64,000 nucleotides of DNA, from contig NZ_SWLZ01000006.1 in assembly GCF_005502275.1 (NCBI RefSeq), positions 1 through 64,000 on the forward strand. Reading direction: 5' to 3'. Shown here piece after piece: positions 24,413 to 32,656 of the stretch (positions are counted from its first letter, which is position 1; every line of letters begins with the position of its first letter). This DNA is from Robertmurraya siralis. GTDB taxonomy: Bacteria > Bacillota > Bacilli > Bacillales > Cytobacillaceae. The position numbers and the translations under genes are program-made. The notes below the pieces were generated by a model. The model was given only the letters and a program-made list of their open reading frames with translations. It was not told the origin of the DNA and searched no databases.

Positions 24413-27319
24413 CTATGATATCGACTTTGCCAACAGCATTTTTTCAAAATCAACGGCTGTCAGCGGTTGATGAAGATAAAAGCCTTGGGCATAATGGCAG
24501 TTTAAATCTTTAAGAAGCTTGATTTGCTCTTCTGTTTCCACCCCTTCAGCCACAACCTTGACGGCAAGTCCATATCCCATTGTAATAATGGCCTTAACAA
24601 TGGCAATATCTGTTGTTTCAAGACTTAAGTTATTGATGAAAGAACGATCAATTTTCAAGGTGTTTATTGGAAGATCTTTCAAGTAGCTTAACGATGAATA
24701 ACCAGTGCCAAAATCATCAATTGATACACGAACCCCTAACTTCTGCAAAGATTTCATCACTTCAATGCTATGATCAATATTGCGAAGCATCGTACTTTCT
24801 GTTAATTCGAGCGTTAAATATTTCGGTTCGAGGTGCGCATCCGCTAATGCCCTTTTCACTTCTTTCACAAATTTGGTTTGCTGAAATTGATTTGCCGAGA
24901 CATTGACAGAAACAGTTAACCCTTCCATTCCTAAATTTTGCCATTGCTTATTTTGTTTACAAGCTGTCTTTAAAACCCAGCTTCCAATTTCCTCAATCAA
25001 GCCTGCTTCTTCTGCCAATGGAATAAAATCTCCTGGTGGAACGAGCCCGAGAACAGGATGATTCCAACGAATAAGCGCCTCACTTCCGTAGAGCTTGCCA
25101 GTCTTCAGATCAATTAGCGGTTGATAACAAAGGAAAAATTCATGTTTTTGCAGAGCTTTTCGTAAATAACTCTCTAGCTCCAGCCGTTTAAAAGCTTCTT
25201 CATTCATTTTTTTAGAATAGAGCGTAATTCGATTTCCACCCGGATATTTGCTCCGATTCATGGCAATATCCGCATTTTTCAGTAATGTTATTTCATCCTT
25301 CCCGTCATTCGGAAAAAGGCTGATCCCGATGCTAGCGGTAATATAAAATTCCTTCTCAGAAAAATGAATCGGATCAGTCACCTTGCGCAAAATCATTTTA
25401 GCCACTTTAATAATTTCTTCCATGTTGACATTTTTAGAAAGAAAAAGATTAAACTTATCTCCACTAAATCTCCCTAAATAAGCGCCGCTTGGAATGGCAT
25501 CTTGAATTCGTTCGCTGATCTCCTTTAAAATTTCATCACCTGCGTCATGTCCGAGACTGTCATTAATCATCTTAAAACGGTCAAGATCAATTGCCAATAC
25601 AGCAATATGCCGTTTTTTCTTTTTGGCTCTTTGTAATGTTTCATTAAGCTTCTCCGTGAATTTGATCCGATTTGGCAGCCCCGTGTCCTGATCAAAATAG
25701 GCGAGCTGAACAATTCGGTCTTCGATTTTCTTTTGTTCTGTAATATTGCGACCAATTCCGTAGATCCCAACGCATTCACCATTAATCGTAATGGGAATGT
25801 TCTTAATATGAAAAAGGTTTTTTTCTCCCGACTTTGAGTTGATTTCAATATTATAATATTGTTCTTTTCCTTTAATTGCCCGGAAGAAGTGCAAGCGGAC
25901 CCTTGGAATATCATCTCTACTAATATACTTTAGCGCGGATTTCCCAAGCAATTCTTCCTCCTTATATCCGAACATTTTTTCAAAAGAGGGGTTAACACTG
26001 GTGAAGTTCCCTGATAAATCAGTTGAATAGACGATATCTGCATTATTATCAAAGAGAGAGCGATAATATTGTTCAGAAATTCGGAGATGCGCATTCAAAT
26101 CCTTAATATCATCTTGAGACGCTTTCATTAAATGAGTTAACGCCGCAACTGTTTTCAATGAGTCAGAAATGGCATAATCCATTGCTATGTTCTTTCTATT
26201 ACGATGTACTTTATTTTCTGCTAAAGCTAAATAAGTAAAAGACTGACCAATCAATTCCGGTCCGCCGTCGGCATAAGCGATCTCCCCATTGGCAAAAAAT
26301 CCGTTTGTTGGTGCATGTAAATGGAGGATTCGGAGTTCTTCATCGGCAAAGCCATGCAAGATCCTTCTTCTAGAGAAGCAATTATAAGTAAAAATCGCCT
26401 CTACATTTCTCTTTCTCAATGCTTTCATTTCTCGAACAGACTTATCCACAATTGCTGGTAAATCCGCATAGGCGAAAACTAACTTATCTCCCTCAGCAAG
26501 AGGATGATTCATTTCAATAGCTCCACTTTCAAGGATTTTCGATATCCTCATCCCCTTTTTATTTCCTTTTGTGTCTAACATAAACAAAAACTCTTCTTTT
26601 AACGTCTCAATATCCTCAATAAAAGCCTTGCCTAAATAACGCTGGATAATTTGAAGTGGTTTTTTCTTGTCAACTGCGTAAATGATATTTCCGCTTGCTT
26701 TTGTGATAGTAAAAGATTTCCCTATTTCCTGAAGTTTAAAATTGACAAAGGTCTCCATTTGCAAATCTGGATTGTTCAATGATACCGCTACAATCCCATG
26801 ATTACTTTGTTTATCCCCATAAAAAACAAAACCTTCAGGACATATTTGATCGCCTACAGCGACACCGCCTGCTACTATTACATCAGGATTTTCATGATAA
26901 AAACGATTTAGAACTGCAGATAGCTCTTCACAATGGTTTGTAGAAAATAAAATGAGCGCTCTTGTATCAAAACTCGTAAGCATTTCAGCAAGCTTTTTCC
27001 CCATCTCATTAACATCATAATCATTGAAAAGAAATAATGAGGAGTGTAGCTCAGTCCTTTCGAAAACAGTAAAGTTAATGCTAATTTGTTCTTGAACCGT
27101 CCGTCCATTTTGGATGGCCGCCGTAGCAGTACAGCCTAAAATATGCGCAAGCGGAAGCTCTGCACGTAGGCATTTCTGAATGGCGCCAACCACTTCTTTA
27201 TCTGCTGAATTGGCAAACAACTGTATAAAAATATTCGGGTATTCATATAGTGCCTGATCTTCAATGAACTTTGTTAAATCGTTTGCATTTTTATACATAT
27301 AAGAAATAGTTTTTATCAT
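24413..27319 (-). CDS. FIST-PAS-GGDEF-EAL signalling protein, probable c-di-GMP phosphodiesterase
   Basis: The product is 968 residues. FIST-N and FIST-C sensory domains (about 20-375) come first; FIST is thought to bind small ligands such as amino acids. A PAS domain follows (about 425-545, SLFDNNADIVYSTDLSG), then GGDEF (about 560-715) and EAL (about 725-965). The GGDEF signature is degenerate (GRFSGDKF), so cyclase activity is unlikely. The EAL site is intact: EALIRWNHP, NVSANQF, ELTES, DDFGTGYSSL, LKIDRSF and VAEGVETEEQ. No membrane segment is seen. The start at 27319 follows AGGTGG; a GTG three codons earlier lies inside that site. Confidence 0.9.
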   Translation of the reverse strand: MIKTISYMYKNANDLTKFIEDQALYEYPNIFIQLFANSADKEVVGAIQKCLRAELPLAHILGCTATAAIQNGRTVQEQISINFTVFERTELHSSLFLFNDYDVNEMGKKLAEMLTSFDTRALILFSTNHCEELSAVLNRFYHENPDVIVAGGVAVGDQICPEGFVFYGDKQSNHGIVAVSLNNPDLQMETFVNFKLQEIGKSFTITKASGNIIYAVDKKKPLQIIQRYLGKAFIEDIETLKEEFLFMLDTKGNKKGMRISKILESGAIEMNHPLAEGDKLVFAYADLPAIVDKSVREMKALRKRNVEAIFTYNCFSRRRILHGFADEELRILHLHAPTNGFFANGEIAYADGGPELIGQSFTYLALAENKVHRNRKNIAMDYAISDSLKTVAALTHLMKASQDDIKDLNAHLRISEQYYRSLFDNNADIVYSTDLSGNFTSVNPSFEKMFGYKEEELLGKSALKYISRDDIPRVRLHFFRAIKGKEQYYNIEINSKSGEKNLFHIKNIPITINGECVGIYGIGRNITEQKKIEDRIVQLAYFDQDTGLPNRIKFTEKLNETLQRAKKKKRHIAVLAIDLDRFKMINDSLGHDAGDEILKEISERIQDAIPSGAYLGRFSGDKFNLFLSKNVNMEEIIKVAKMILRKVTDPIHFSEKEFYITASIGISLFPNDGKDEITLLKNADIAMNRSKYPGGNRITLYSKKMNEEAFKRLELESYLRKALQKHEFFLCYQPLIDLKTGKLYGSEALIRWNHPVLGLVPPGDFIPLAEEAGLIEEIGSWVLKTACKQNKQWQNLGMEGLTVSVNVSANQFQQTKFVKEVKRALADAHLEPKYLTLELTESTMLRNIDHSIEVMKSLQKLGVRVSIDDFGTGYSSLSYLKDLPINTLKIDRSFINNLSLETTDIAIVKAIITMGYGLAVKVVAEGVETEEQIKLLKDLNCHYAQGFYLHQPLTAVDFEKMLLAKSIS

Positions 27320-27419
27320 AGAAACCACCTAGACGTTTTCTATATTACTTATACTAAATAGCTTGAATTGTCTCTTTTAAAATACCACATTTAAAGGAAA
27401 GGTTAAATTGAAAATAAAG

Positions 27420-27446
27420 AAAAAGCTGCCAATTGGACAGCTTTTT
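27420..27446 (-). terminator. Terminator of yisL
   Basis: AAAAAGCTG and CAGCTTTTT bracket CCAATTGGA. On the minus strand the stem is followed by TTTTTCTTT. It lies 38 bp after the yisL stop. Confidence 0.75.
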
Positions 27447-27483
27447 CAGAATTTTGTCGATATTTTATTGTTTATTTGCTCAT

Positions 27484-27831
27484 TTACATTGGTAAGCTGT
27501 AGCCTAAATAGAGAACGGAAATAAGTGAGACCAAGAATAAAATCCAAAAAACAGTCGTTGTCTTTCCCTTTTTTGTACGTACGAGAACCATCTCCATAAA
27601 GCCAATTACGAGAATACCAGACAATACTTTTAAGATCGTCTCAACTAAATAGGAAGATAGTAAATAATGAACAAACATTCCACCTGTTGCAAAAGTGATT
27701 AAATAAAACAAACGTAAAATCATGTGGACAATTTTTTGTCCCTTTTCTTTACCAGCTTTTTGAAGTCCAAAAGCAATGAAAAATAGGACTAGTGTTAAAA
27801 CCCATGCTGTAACATGAATATGTATTGACAT
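27484..27831 (-). CDS. yisL: YisL family (DUF1516) small membrane protein
   Basis: The 115-residue protein has four hydrophobic segments: WVLTLVLFFIAFGLQKAG, LFYLITFATGGMFVHYLL, LSGILVIGFMEMVLV and FWILFLVSLISVLYLGYSL. It begins MSIHIHVTAW. Length and pattern match YisL of B. subtilis, which has unknown function. The position next to yisK is conserved. Confidence 0.85.
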   Translation of the reverse strand: MSIHIHVTAWVLTLVLFFIAFGLQKAGKEKGQKIVHMILRLFYLITFATGGMFVHYLLSSYLVETILKVLSGILVIGFMEMVLVRTKKGKTTTVFWILFLVSLISVLYLGYSLPM

Positions 27832-27929
27832 GCGCGCTCCTCCTCAGGTTAAGTTCGAGAATATCTTATCATATTTACATTGGAAATAGTAAATGAGAAG
27901 GTTCATCCCAGCTGATTTTTAAGTGTTTC

Positions 27930-28814
27930 TCAATTAGCTTGTATATGATTGATGAGCGTCCCTATTTTTTCGATCGTCACGGCCATTTCGTCTCCAGCTT
28001 TTAAAAAACGAGGCGGTTTAAAGCCTTTTCCAACTCCTGAAGGAGTACCGGTAGCAATGATATCTCCCGGCTCCAAAGTCATTCCTTGAGAAAGAACAGA
28101 AATGATTTCTTCCACTGGAAAAATGAAATTATTAGTATTTGATTGCTGTCTAATTTCATGATTGATGCGCGTTTCAATATTGAGTGAATTAGGGTTTCCC
28201 AGCGCTGAGGCATGCACGATCCATGGCCCCATTGGGCAAGTAGTATCAAGGCTCTTTCCAATAAAATATTGCTTATGCTTTGATTGCAAATCTCTCGCTG
28301 TCACGTCATTGATAATTGTATAGCCAAATACATAGTTTAGAGCATCTTCTCTTTTTATGTTTTTCCCTTTTTTTCCAATGACAACAGCTAATTCCCCCTC
28401 ATAATCTAATTGTTCGGTCATATCACGATGATGTAGAACTCGTTCATTCGGCCCAATTACTGTTGTCGGCGCCTTCGTAAAGACTATTATATGCTCCGGA
28501 ATATCGTCCTTACTTCCCATCTCAATAGCATGCTCTGCATAGTTTTTACCAACACAAAATATATTTTTCTTCGGTCTTGGAATCGGTGCTAAAAGAGTGA
28601 CTGCCTCTAAGTTGATAAACTGTTCATCAGCAGATTCTTTAGCCTGCTGATAAATAGAAATCGCTTGCTCAAAAAATCCTTCTGTGGCAATACATTCTTC
28701 AAGTGTCTTTGGTAAATCGTTTTCTCCGCGGTTTAATGGCAGAACTCGCTTTTCTCCTTCTTCAATAATGCCAACAAAAATCCCTTCCGCATCACGTGCT
28801 GTAACAAATTTCAT
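27930..28814 (-). CDS. yisK: Fumarylacetoacetate hydrolase-family enzyme YisK
   Basis: The 294-residue protein begins MKFVTARDAEGIFVG. It carries the FAH-fold core: NIFCVGKNYAEHA, metal-binding Glu residues in LDYEGELAVVIGKKG, the Asp in INDVTARDLQ, and TGTPSGVGKG. YisK of B. subtilis acts as an oxaloacetate decarboxylase and associates with the cell-shape protein Mbl. The start at 28814 has GGAGG 8 bp upstream; longer in-frame versions reach into the upstream DUF418 gene. The two are 19 bp apart and probably cotranscribed. Confidence 0.88.
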   Translation of the reverse strand: MKFVTARDAEGIFVGIIEEGEKRVLPLNRGENDLPKTLEECIATEGFFEQAISIYQQAKESADEQFINLEAVTLLAPIPRPKKNIFCVGKNYAEHAIEMGSKDDIPEHIIVFTKAPTTVIGPNERVLHHRDMTEQLDYEGELAVVIGKKGKNIKREDALNYVFGYTIINDVTARDLQSKHKQYFIGKSLDTTCPMGPWIVHASALGNPNSLNIETRINHEIRQQSNTNNFIFPVEEIISVLSQGMTLEPGDIIATGTPSGVGKGFKPPRFLKAGDEMAVTIEKIGTLINHIQAN

Positions 28815-28833
28815 CCTCTCATCCTCCATTACA

Positions 28834-30000
28834 TTATTTTTTCCACCTTTGCCATTTCTTATATGTGGCACTCCTCCAAACCCATTCCATCGGACCAAAT
28901 TGATGCGTCTTCATCCAGTACGAACTGAAAATAACTTGCAATGCAAAAATAACGCAAACAAGAAGTGAACCAGAAAAAACGGATATTTGATTGTAGAGTC
29001 CAAACCCATAAGAATAGAAAATTGTTGTTGAGATTACTGACTGCAACAAATAATTGCTTAACGACATTTGTCCTACAGGCGCTAAAAAGCTGAGCAGCTT
29101 TCTTCCTCTTATCGTATCTGCAGCTAAGGCAATCACGATCGCATAGGAAACGGCAAGCAACGGTCCGCCTAAGGAGTCTTGTATATATTCAAAAGCAAGT
29201 CCGCCTTGAAAGATGTACGGACAAAGCTTCAGAAACAGGCCGAGCAGAAAAAAAAGGAAGAAACTTATCATTAACGGCCTTCGCAGTTCTGCTACCCTTT
29301 CCATCCATCTTAATTTGGCAGCACCTCCCCCGATTAAAAAGAATGGAAAGATTGAAAACAACATAATAATGCCGTTGCCAAAGTTGTTGACCATATACCA
29401 ATCATTCCATCTTTGTGAAAAAATCTCTGCTAAACTCCCTCCTTGATACACTTCAATCGAATATTTTGCCATCTCTACCTGATAAATAGACGACTCTAAC
29501 TCTGGCATGAATAATGCAGTAATAATCAATAAAAAGCAGAAAATAAGTTGGGGGATAAACCACATAAGTCCACCTGTTATGGTCATTCCCACGCCTGATC
29601 CCCTTATGAAAAGTAAGAAAAGAAAGCCAAACACCGCATAATTGATCAAAATATCTCCATGCCAAATAAAAAAGGCATGAACCATTCCGAACACCAGTAG
29701 GACACCTAAACGCCGAAATGCAATTGGCGCAAATGCATTCCCTCTTCCTACCGTTCTTTCATAAAGAAGAACTAATCCATAGCCAAACAGTAAAGAAAAG
29801 AGGGGATAAAAGCTCCCTTGTGCAAAAATGTCAATCAAAGCATAGCTTCCCTTATCGAGCGGTGATCCCCACCAGGTAGCAGGGTTCAAATAAAGCATAG
29901 GTGAATGAAAGGACAGCATATTGACAAGAAATATTCCGAAAATGGAAAATCCCCTCATCATATCTAAAGATATAATTCTATTAGTTTTTGAAGTATCCAT
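28834..30000 (-). CDS. DUF418 multi-pass membrane protein
   Basis: The 388-residue protein begins MDTSKTNRIISLDMMRGFSI, the signature LDxxRGxAxxGIxxxN of the YeiB/DUF418 family. About ten hydrophobic segments follow. The C-terminal DUF418 domain has GQMSLSNYLLQS and FGPMEWVWRSATY. These proteins are thought to be related to acyltransferase-3 type membrane enzymes, and the substrate is unknown. AAAGGAG precedes the ATG at 30000; a longer frame to 30117 lacks support. Confidence 0.85.
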   Translation of the reverse strand: MDTSKTNRIISLDMMRGFSIFGIFLVNMLSFHSPMLYLNPATWWGSPLDKGSYALIDIFAQGSFYPLFSLLFGYGLVLLYERTVGRGNAFAPIAFRRLGVLLVFGMVHAFFIWHGDILINYAVFGFLFLLFIRGSGVGMTITGGLMWFIPQLIFCFLLIITALFMPELESSIYQVEMAKYSIEVYQGGSLAEIFSQRWNDWYMVNNFGNGIIMLFSIFPFFLIGGGAAKLRWMERVAELRRPLMISFFLFFLLGLFLKLCPYIFQGGLAFEYIQDSLGGPLLAVSYAIVIALAADTIRGRKLLSFLAPVGQMSLSNYLLQSVISTTIFYSYGFGLYNQISVFSGSLLVCVIFALQVIFSSYWMKTHQFGPMEWVWRSATYKKWQRWKK

Positions 30001-30367
30001 TATAGCTCCTTTAAAATTGTTATATCTTCGATTATAGATGGAAGTATATGGACATGCAATTTTCAAATATAATGGAAGAATCCCGCTCGTGCCCCAATGT
30101 GCTTCTAAAAAACCCACTTCATCATCTACATTCTCAACTGCCTGTTTTGAAGGGCAATTAAATGTTCCGCTCTCCGTTCTATTTTATTTCCGCTTTTTCT
30201 CTCCTAGACTGAAGATATTATCATTCTATCATGATCTTTTGTATGGCTCGCCCACCACCTTTTACCTATAAGCGGGATTTTACTTTTTCATCTTAGGCGA
30301 TTTCATCACATTTGCCCCAGAAATTCATACGATAAAAGAGGAAACCTAATTACAAAGGATGTTGCCT
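30001..30367. other. Divergent region between DUF418 gene and gerP operon
   Basis: The 367-bp region holds the gerP promoter at its right end. Inverted or short repeats are not prominent. A frame of 77 residues at 30038-30271 is not supported. Confidence 0.4.
30308..30334 (+). promoter_or_regulatory. Sigma-K-type promoter of the gerP operon
   Basis: AC at 30308-30309 is followed after exactly 16 bp by CATACGATA (30326-30334), a perfect match to the sigma-K pattern AC-N16-CATAnnnTA. It lies 34 bp before the gerPA start codon. The gerP operon is a late mother-cell operon, so this is the expected sigma factor. Confidence 0.75.
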
Positions 30368-30589
30368 ATGCCAGCCATTGTTGGGATTGCCCAAGTCAAT
30401 GCAATTGGAACAAGCTCTGTTTTTAATATTGGAGATGTCTACAAAATCATGCCCATTGCTTCTGTAAAGACTTTTGCAGGTGCAGGCTCATTTAATACGG
30501 GAGATGTATTAGAGGTTCACAACAACTACAGCTCTACCAATACGTTCGATCAGGATGTCGCTGATCAAAGTATCCTTTTCAACAGTTAG
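30368..30589 (+). CDS. gerPA: Spore germination protein GerPA
   Basis: The 73-residue protein begins MPAIVGIAQVNAIGTSSVFN and has the GerPA/GerPF layout: FNIGD, a central SVKTFAGAGSFNTGD and a terminal DQDVADQS. GerP proteins are made in the mother cell and help germinants pass the coat. The ATG at 30368 gives the same length as B. subtilis GerPA and has AAAGGATG upstream; an ATG 9 bp earlier is too close to that site. It is the first gene of gerPABCDEF. Confidence 0.9.
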   Translation: MPAIVGIAQVNAIGTSSVFNIGDVYKIMPIASVKTFAGAGSFNTGDVLEVHNNYSSTNTFDQDVADQSILFNS

Positions 30590-30611
30590 AAGAACTTAAA
30601 GGTGTGATTTT

Positions 30612-30854
30612 ATGAATTTTAACATTCAACAATCAATTGTAATAAATAATTTTCGGATCGGAAGTCTTGCCAATTCCTGTGTCCTGCAAATCGGCAGTGC
30701 GGGGATTATTAAACCGTCAAGTCATTTATATAATACGGGTGGGTTTACAGAACCAGCCCCCATTCCGCTTAAACCAGAAGAAATTGAAACAGACTATCTC
30801 CATGTTCCTTCCGTCCCATTAGCCCCTCCAGCAGGTGGTGCTGGAATGCTATGA
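30612..30854 (+). CDS. gerPB: Spore germination protein GerPB
   Basis: The 80-residue protein has NFNIQQSIVINNFRIGSLAN and LQIGSAGIIKPSSHLYNTGG, the usual GerPB pattern, and ends in a Pro-rich tail (PLAPPAGGAGML). The start follows AAAGGTG. Its last codons overlap the gerPC start by 4 bp, so translation is coupled. Confidence 0.9.
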   Translation: MNFNIQQSIVINNFRIGSLANSCVLQIGSAGIIKPSSHLYNTGGFTEPAPIPLKPEEIETDYLHVPSVPLAPPAGGAGML

Positions 30855-31468
30855 ACCGTGAATACTACTCATATTTAGAAAAGTTGCACCGCTTTGTGGA
30901 AGCCCAAGATAAAAGAATTGTTGAGTTAGAGAAAAAAGTAAAGGGTTTATCTGATGAACTCAAAGATGTTCGGGCCCAACCGCCTGTTCAGGTGGGAACA
31001 ATCGAATATAAATTCGACCAATTAAAGGTCGAAACCTTAGAAGGAACTTTAAATATCGGCTTAAATCCAGCCAATCCAGAAGGAATAGAAGATTTCGAAG
31101 TCCAAAATAAAAATATATCCACTTCTTTTCCTATGAAAACTAAATGGAAACCACTTAGGGAGCTTGAGCAAAAAATTGAGGAGTACTTAGACAAAGACTT
31201 GAACTCTCTCATTAAAGAATACGAAGAGCAATTGCAAATAAATGTGGATGATTCTTATATTGACTTTATAAAAAATGATATTAAAAAGCAGCTTCCCGGC
31301 CGGCTCGATCATTATCTTGCCCAAATTCCCGAAAAAGAGCGAAGTGCTGAAGCGTCACAAAAAATGACAGATGGAATTGTTGAACAAATGAAAAAGGATA
31401 TTGGAAGTGCTGTTTTTGTTTTTCTAAATAATTTATCAAAAGAATCTACTCGAAAGGATGATGAATGA
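30851..31468 (+). CDS. gerPC: Spore germination protein GerPC
   Basis: The 205-residue protein is the largest of the operon. It starts with a coiled coil (SYLEKLHRFVEAQDKRIVEL to about 55), followed by VGTIEYKFDQLKVETLEGTLNIGL, the family core, and a helical C-terminal half. It overlaps gerPB by 4 bp. Confidence 0.9.
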   Translation: MNREYYSYLEKLHRFVEAQDKRIVELEKKVKGLSDELKDVRAQPPVQVGTIEYKFDQLKVETLEGTLNIGLNPANPEGIEDFEVQNKNISTSFPMKTKWKPLRELEQKIEEYLDKDLNSLIKEYEEQLQINVDDSYIDFIKNDIKKQLPGRLDHYLAQIPEKERSAEASQKMTDGIVEQMKKDIGSAVFVFLNNLSKESTRKDDE

Positions 31469-31469
31469 T

Positions 31470-31649
31470 ATGAATTTACAAATTTATAATGAAGAGCTTC
31501 AAGTTGGCAACATGCAAGTAGAAGCTGTCTCCAGCTCGTCAATTGTTCTAATTGGGGATGCAGAAACGATACAACTCTCATCCATTTTTGACACCCCTGC
31601 AGAATCACTGATTATCGGTCCATTTGTGCCACTGAATCCACAGGGGTAA
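31470..31649 (+). CDS. gerPD: Spore germination protein GerPD
   Basis: The 59-residue protein reads MNLQIYNEELQVGNMQVEAV and ends LIIGPFVPLNPQG. The start is set at 31470, one base after the gerPC stop, because the conserved family N-terminus begins there. An ATG 12 bp earlier would add only MMND. AAAGGATG lies upstream. Confidence 0.87.
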   Translation: MNLQIYNEELQVGNMQVEAVSSSSIVLIGDAETIQLSSIFDTPAESLIIGPFVPLNPQG

Positions 31650-31653
31650 CGGA

Positions 31654-32028
31654 ATGCTGAACAAGAGAACCTCTGTTGTTGATCGTATTATCATCAATTC
31701 TTTATCGATCGTCTCCACTTTCGAAATCGGAGATTCTTCACAAATTCAAGCTTTTTCTCGTGCAATCGCTTTGCAGCGTGAGCGTCAAACTTTTTTTAGC
31801 AATGAAATCAGGTTCTCTGATTTCGATATTTTTACTGAAGCGATTCCAATGGAGCCCATTTTCGAAAATGTGACCTTTGAGACAAACTCGATTCATCCTA
31901 TCATTAAGGTGGGATTTCTCGATATAACAGGGGTGTCCACATCTTCAGTTATCCATATTGGAAACACGAAAAATATCAATATGGAGTCTAGGATCAAGCA
32001 TATCCGCCATCTTCACCCCCGCAATTGA
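31654..32028 (+). CDS. gerPE: Spore germination protein GerPE
   Basis: The 124-residue protein begins MLNKRTSVVDRIIINSLSIV and has two copies of the SSxFxIGD-like strand pattern (VSTFEIGDSSQIQAFSRA and SSVIHIGNTKNINMESR) typical of GerPE. It starts 4 bp after gerPD, with CAGGGGTAACGGA as a weak site. Confidence 0.88.
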   Translation: MLNKRTSVVDRIIINSLSIVSTFEIGDSSQIQAFSRAIALQRERQTFFSNEIRFSDFDIFTEAIPMEPIFENVTFETNSIHPIIKVGFLDITGVSTSSVIHIGNTKNINMESRIKHIRHLHPRN

Positions 32029-32113
32029 GTAACATTATTGGCAAAAAAGCATAATATTTTAATAGGCATTTAAATTAGGGATGTTTTACTCCATTAGAAA
32101 AGGGTGTTTTAGT

Positions 32114-32332
32114 ATGCCTGCAATTGTAGGACCTGTTCAAGTAATTAATTTAGGAGGAGGAGTGCTTCAATTTGGAGATTCTCTCTTCATCTCTCCGAAG
32201 AGCGCTTCAAAATCGATGTCGGGCTCGGGGGCTGGTAATACTGGCGGCTTTATTATTACTAACAATCTCATAAGCGCCAGCAATACTCTCGATACAAACC
32301 TTGTCGATCAGCCTTTGGTAGGAAACAATTAA
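32114..32332 (+). CDS. gerPF: Spore germination protein GerPF
   Basis: The 72-residue protein begins MPAIVGPVQVINLGGG and has LQFGDSLFISPKSASKSMSG, then GSGAGNTGGF and NTLDTNLVDQP, clearly GerPF. It is a paralogue of GerPA in the same operon, a known feature of gerP. The 85-bp gap after gerPE is the largest in the operon. Confidence 0.9.
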   Translation: MPAIVGPVQVINLGGGVLQFGDSLFISPKSASKSMSGSGAGNTGGFIITNNLISASNTLDTNLVDQPLVGNN

Positions 32333-32656
32333 GGCATTTCTTCATAGATATTGTTGATTTTTAAAGCATATCAGTTGATTCAAATCGGACCAAATAAATG
32401 GGCGAAAGAACGAAAAAGCATCTGCACACTACTAGGCTTCGTTCACAAAAGCCGGAACGGCTGCAAAACTCACCATCCGCACGAGTTAAAAAATTTTGCT
32501 TTCAAGTTTGTAAACCTCCAAATAGAAACAGTCCTCAAGCTGAATTGAGGACTGTTTTTTTGTTTTAAGGGGAGATATTATTTAGACGATTTGCTGTTGA
32601 AAATTCGGCATATTCGATTTCGTTAGGGCACTCATGCCGATAGCCACAACTTTCAT
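32333..32656. other. Convergent spacer between gerPF and addA
   Basis: The 324-bp spacer contains a strong terminator (32528-32562). A 65-residue frame at 32351-32548 runs into the terminator arm and has no ribosome binding site, so it is not called. Confidence 0.5.
32528..32562 (+). terminator. Terminator of the gerP operon
   Basis: ACAGTCCTCAA and TTGAGGACTGT form a perfect 11-bp stem with a 5-nt loop, followed by TTTTTT. Confidence 0.88.

Noticed and set aside
30368-32332. gerPA and gerPF as a recent duplication
   Set aside because: Both belong to the ancestral gerPABCDEF layout. Their similarity is a known feature of the family, not an event in this genome.
32351-32548. 65-residue frame after gerPF
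   Set aside because: It ends within the gerP terminator hairpin and shows no domain or start signal.
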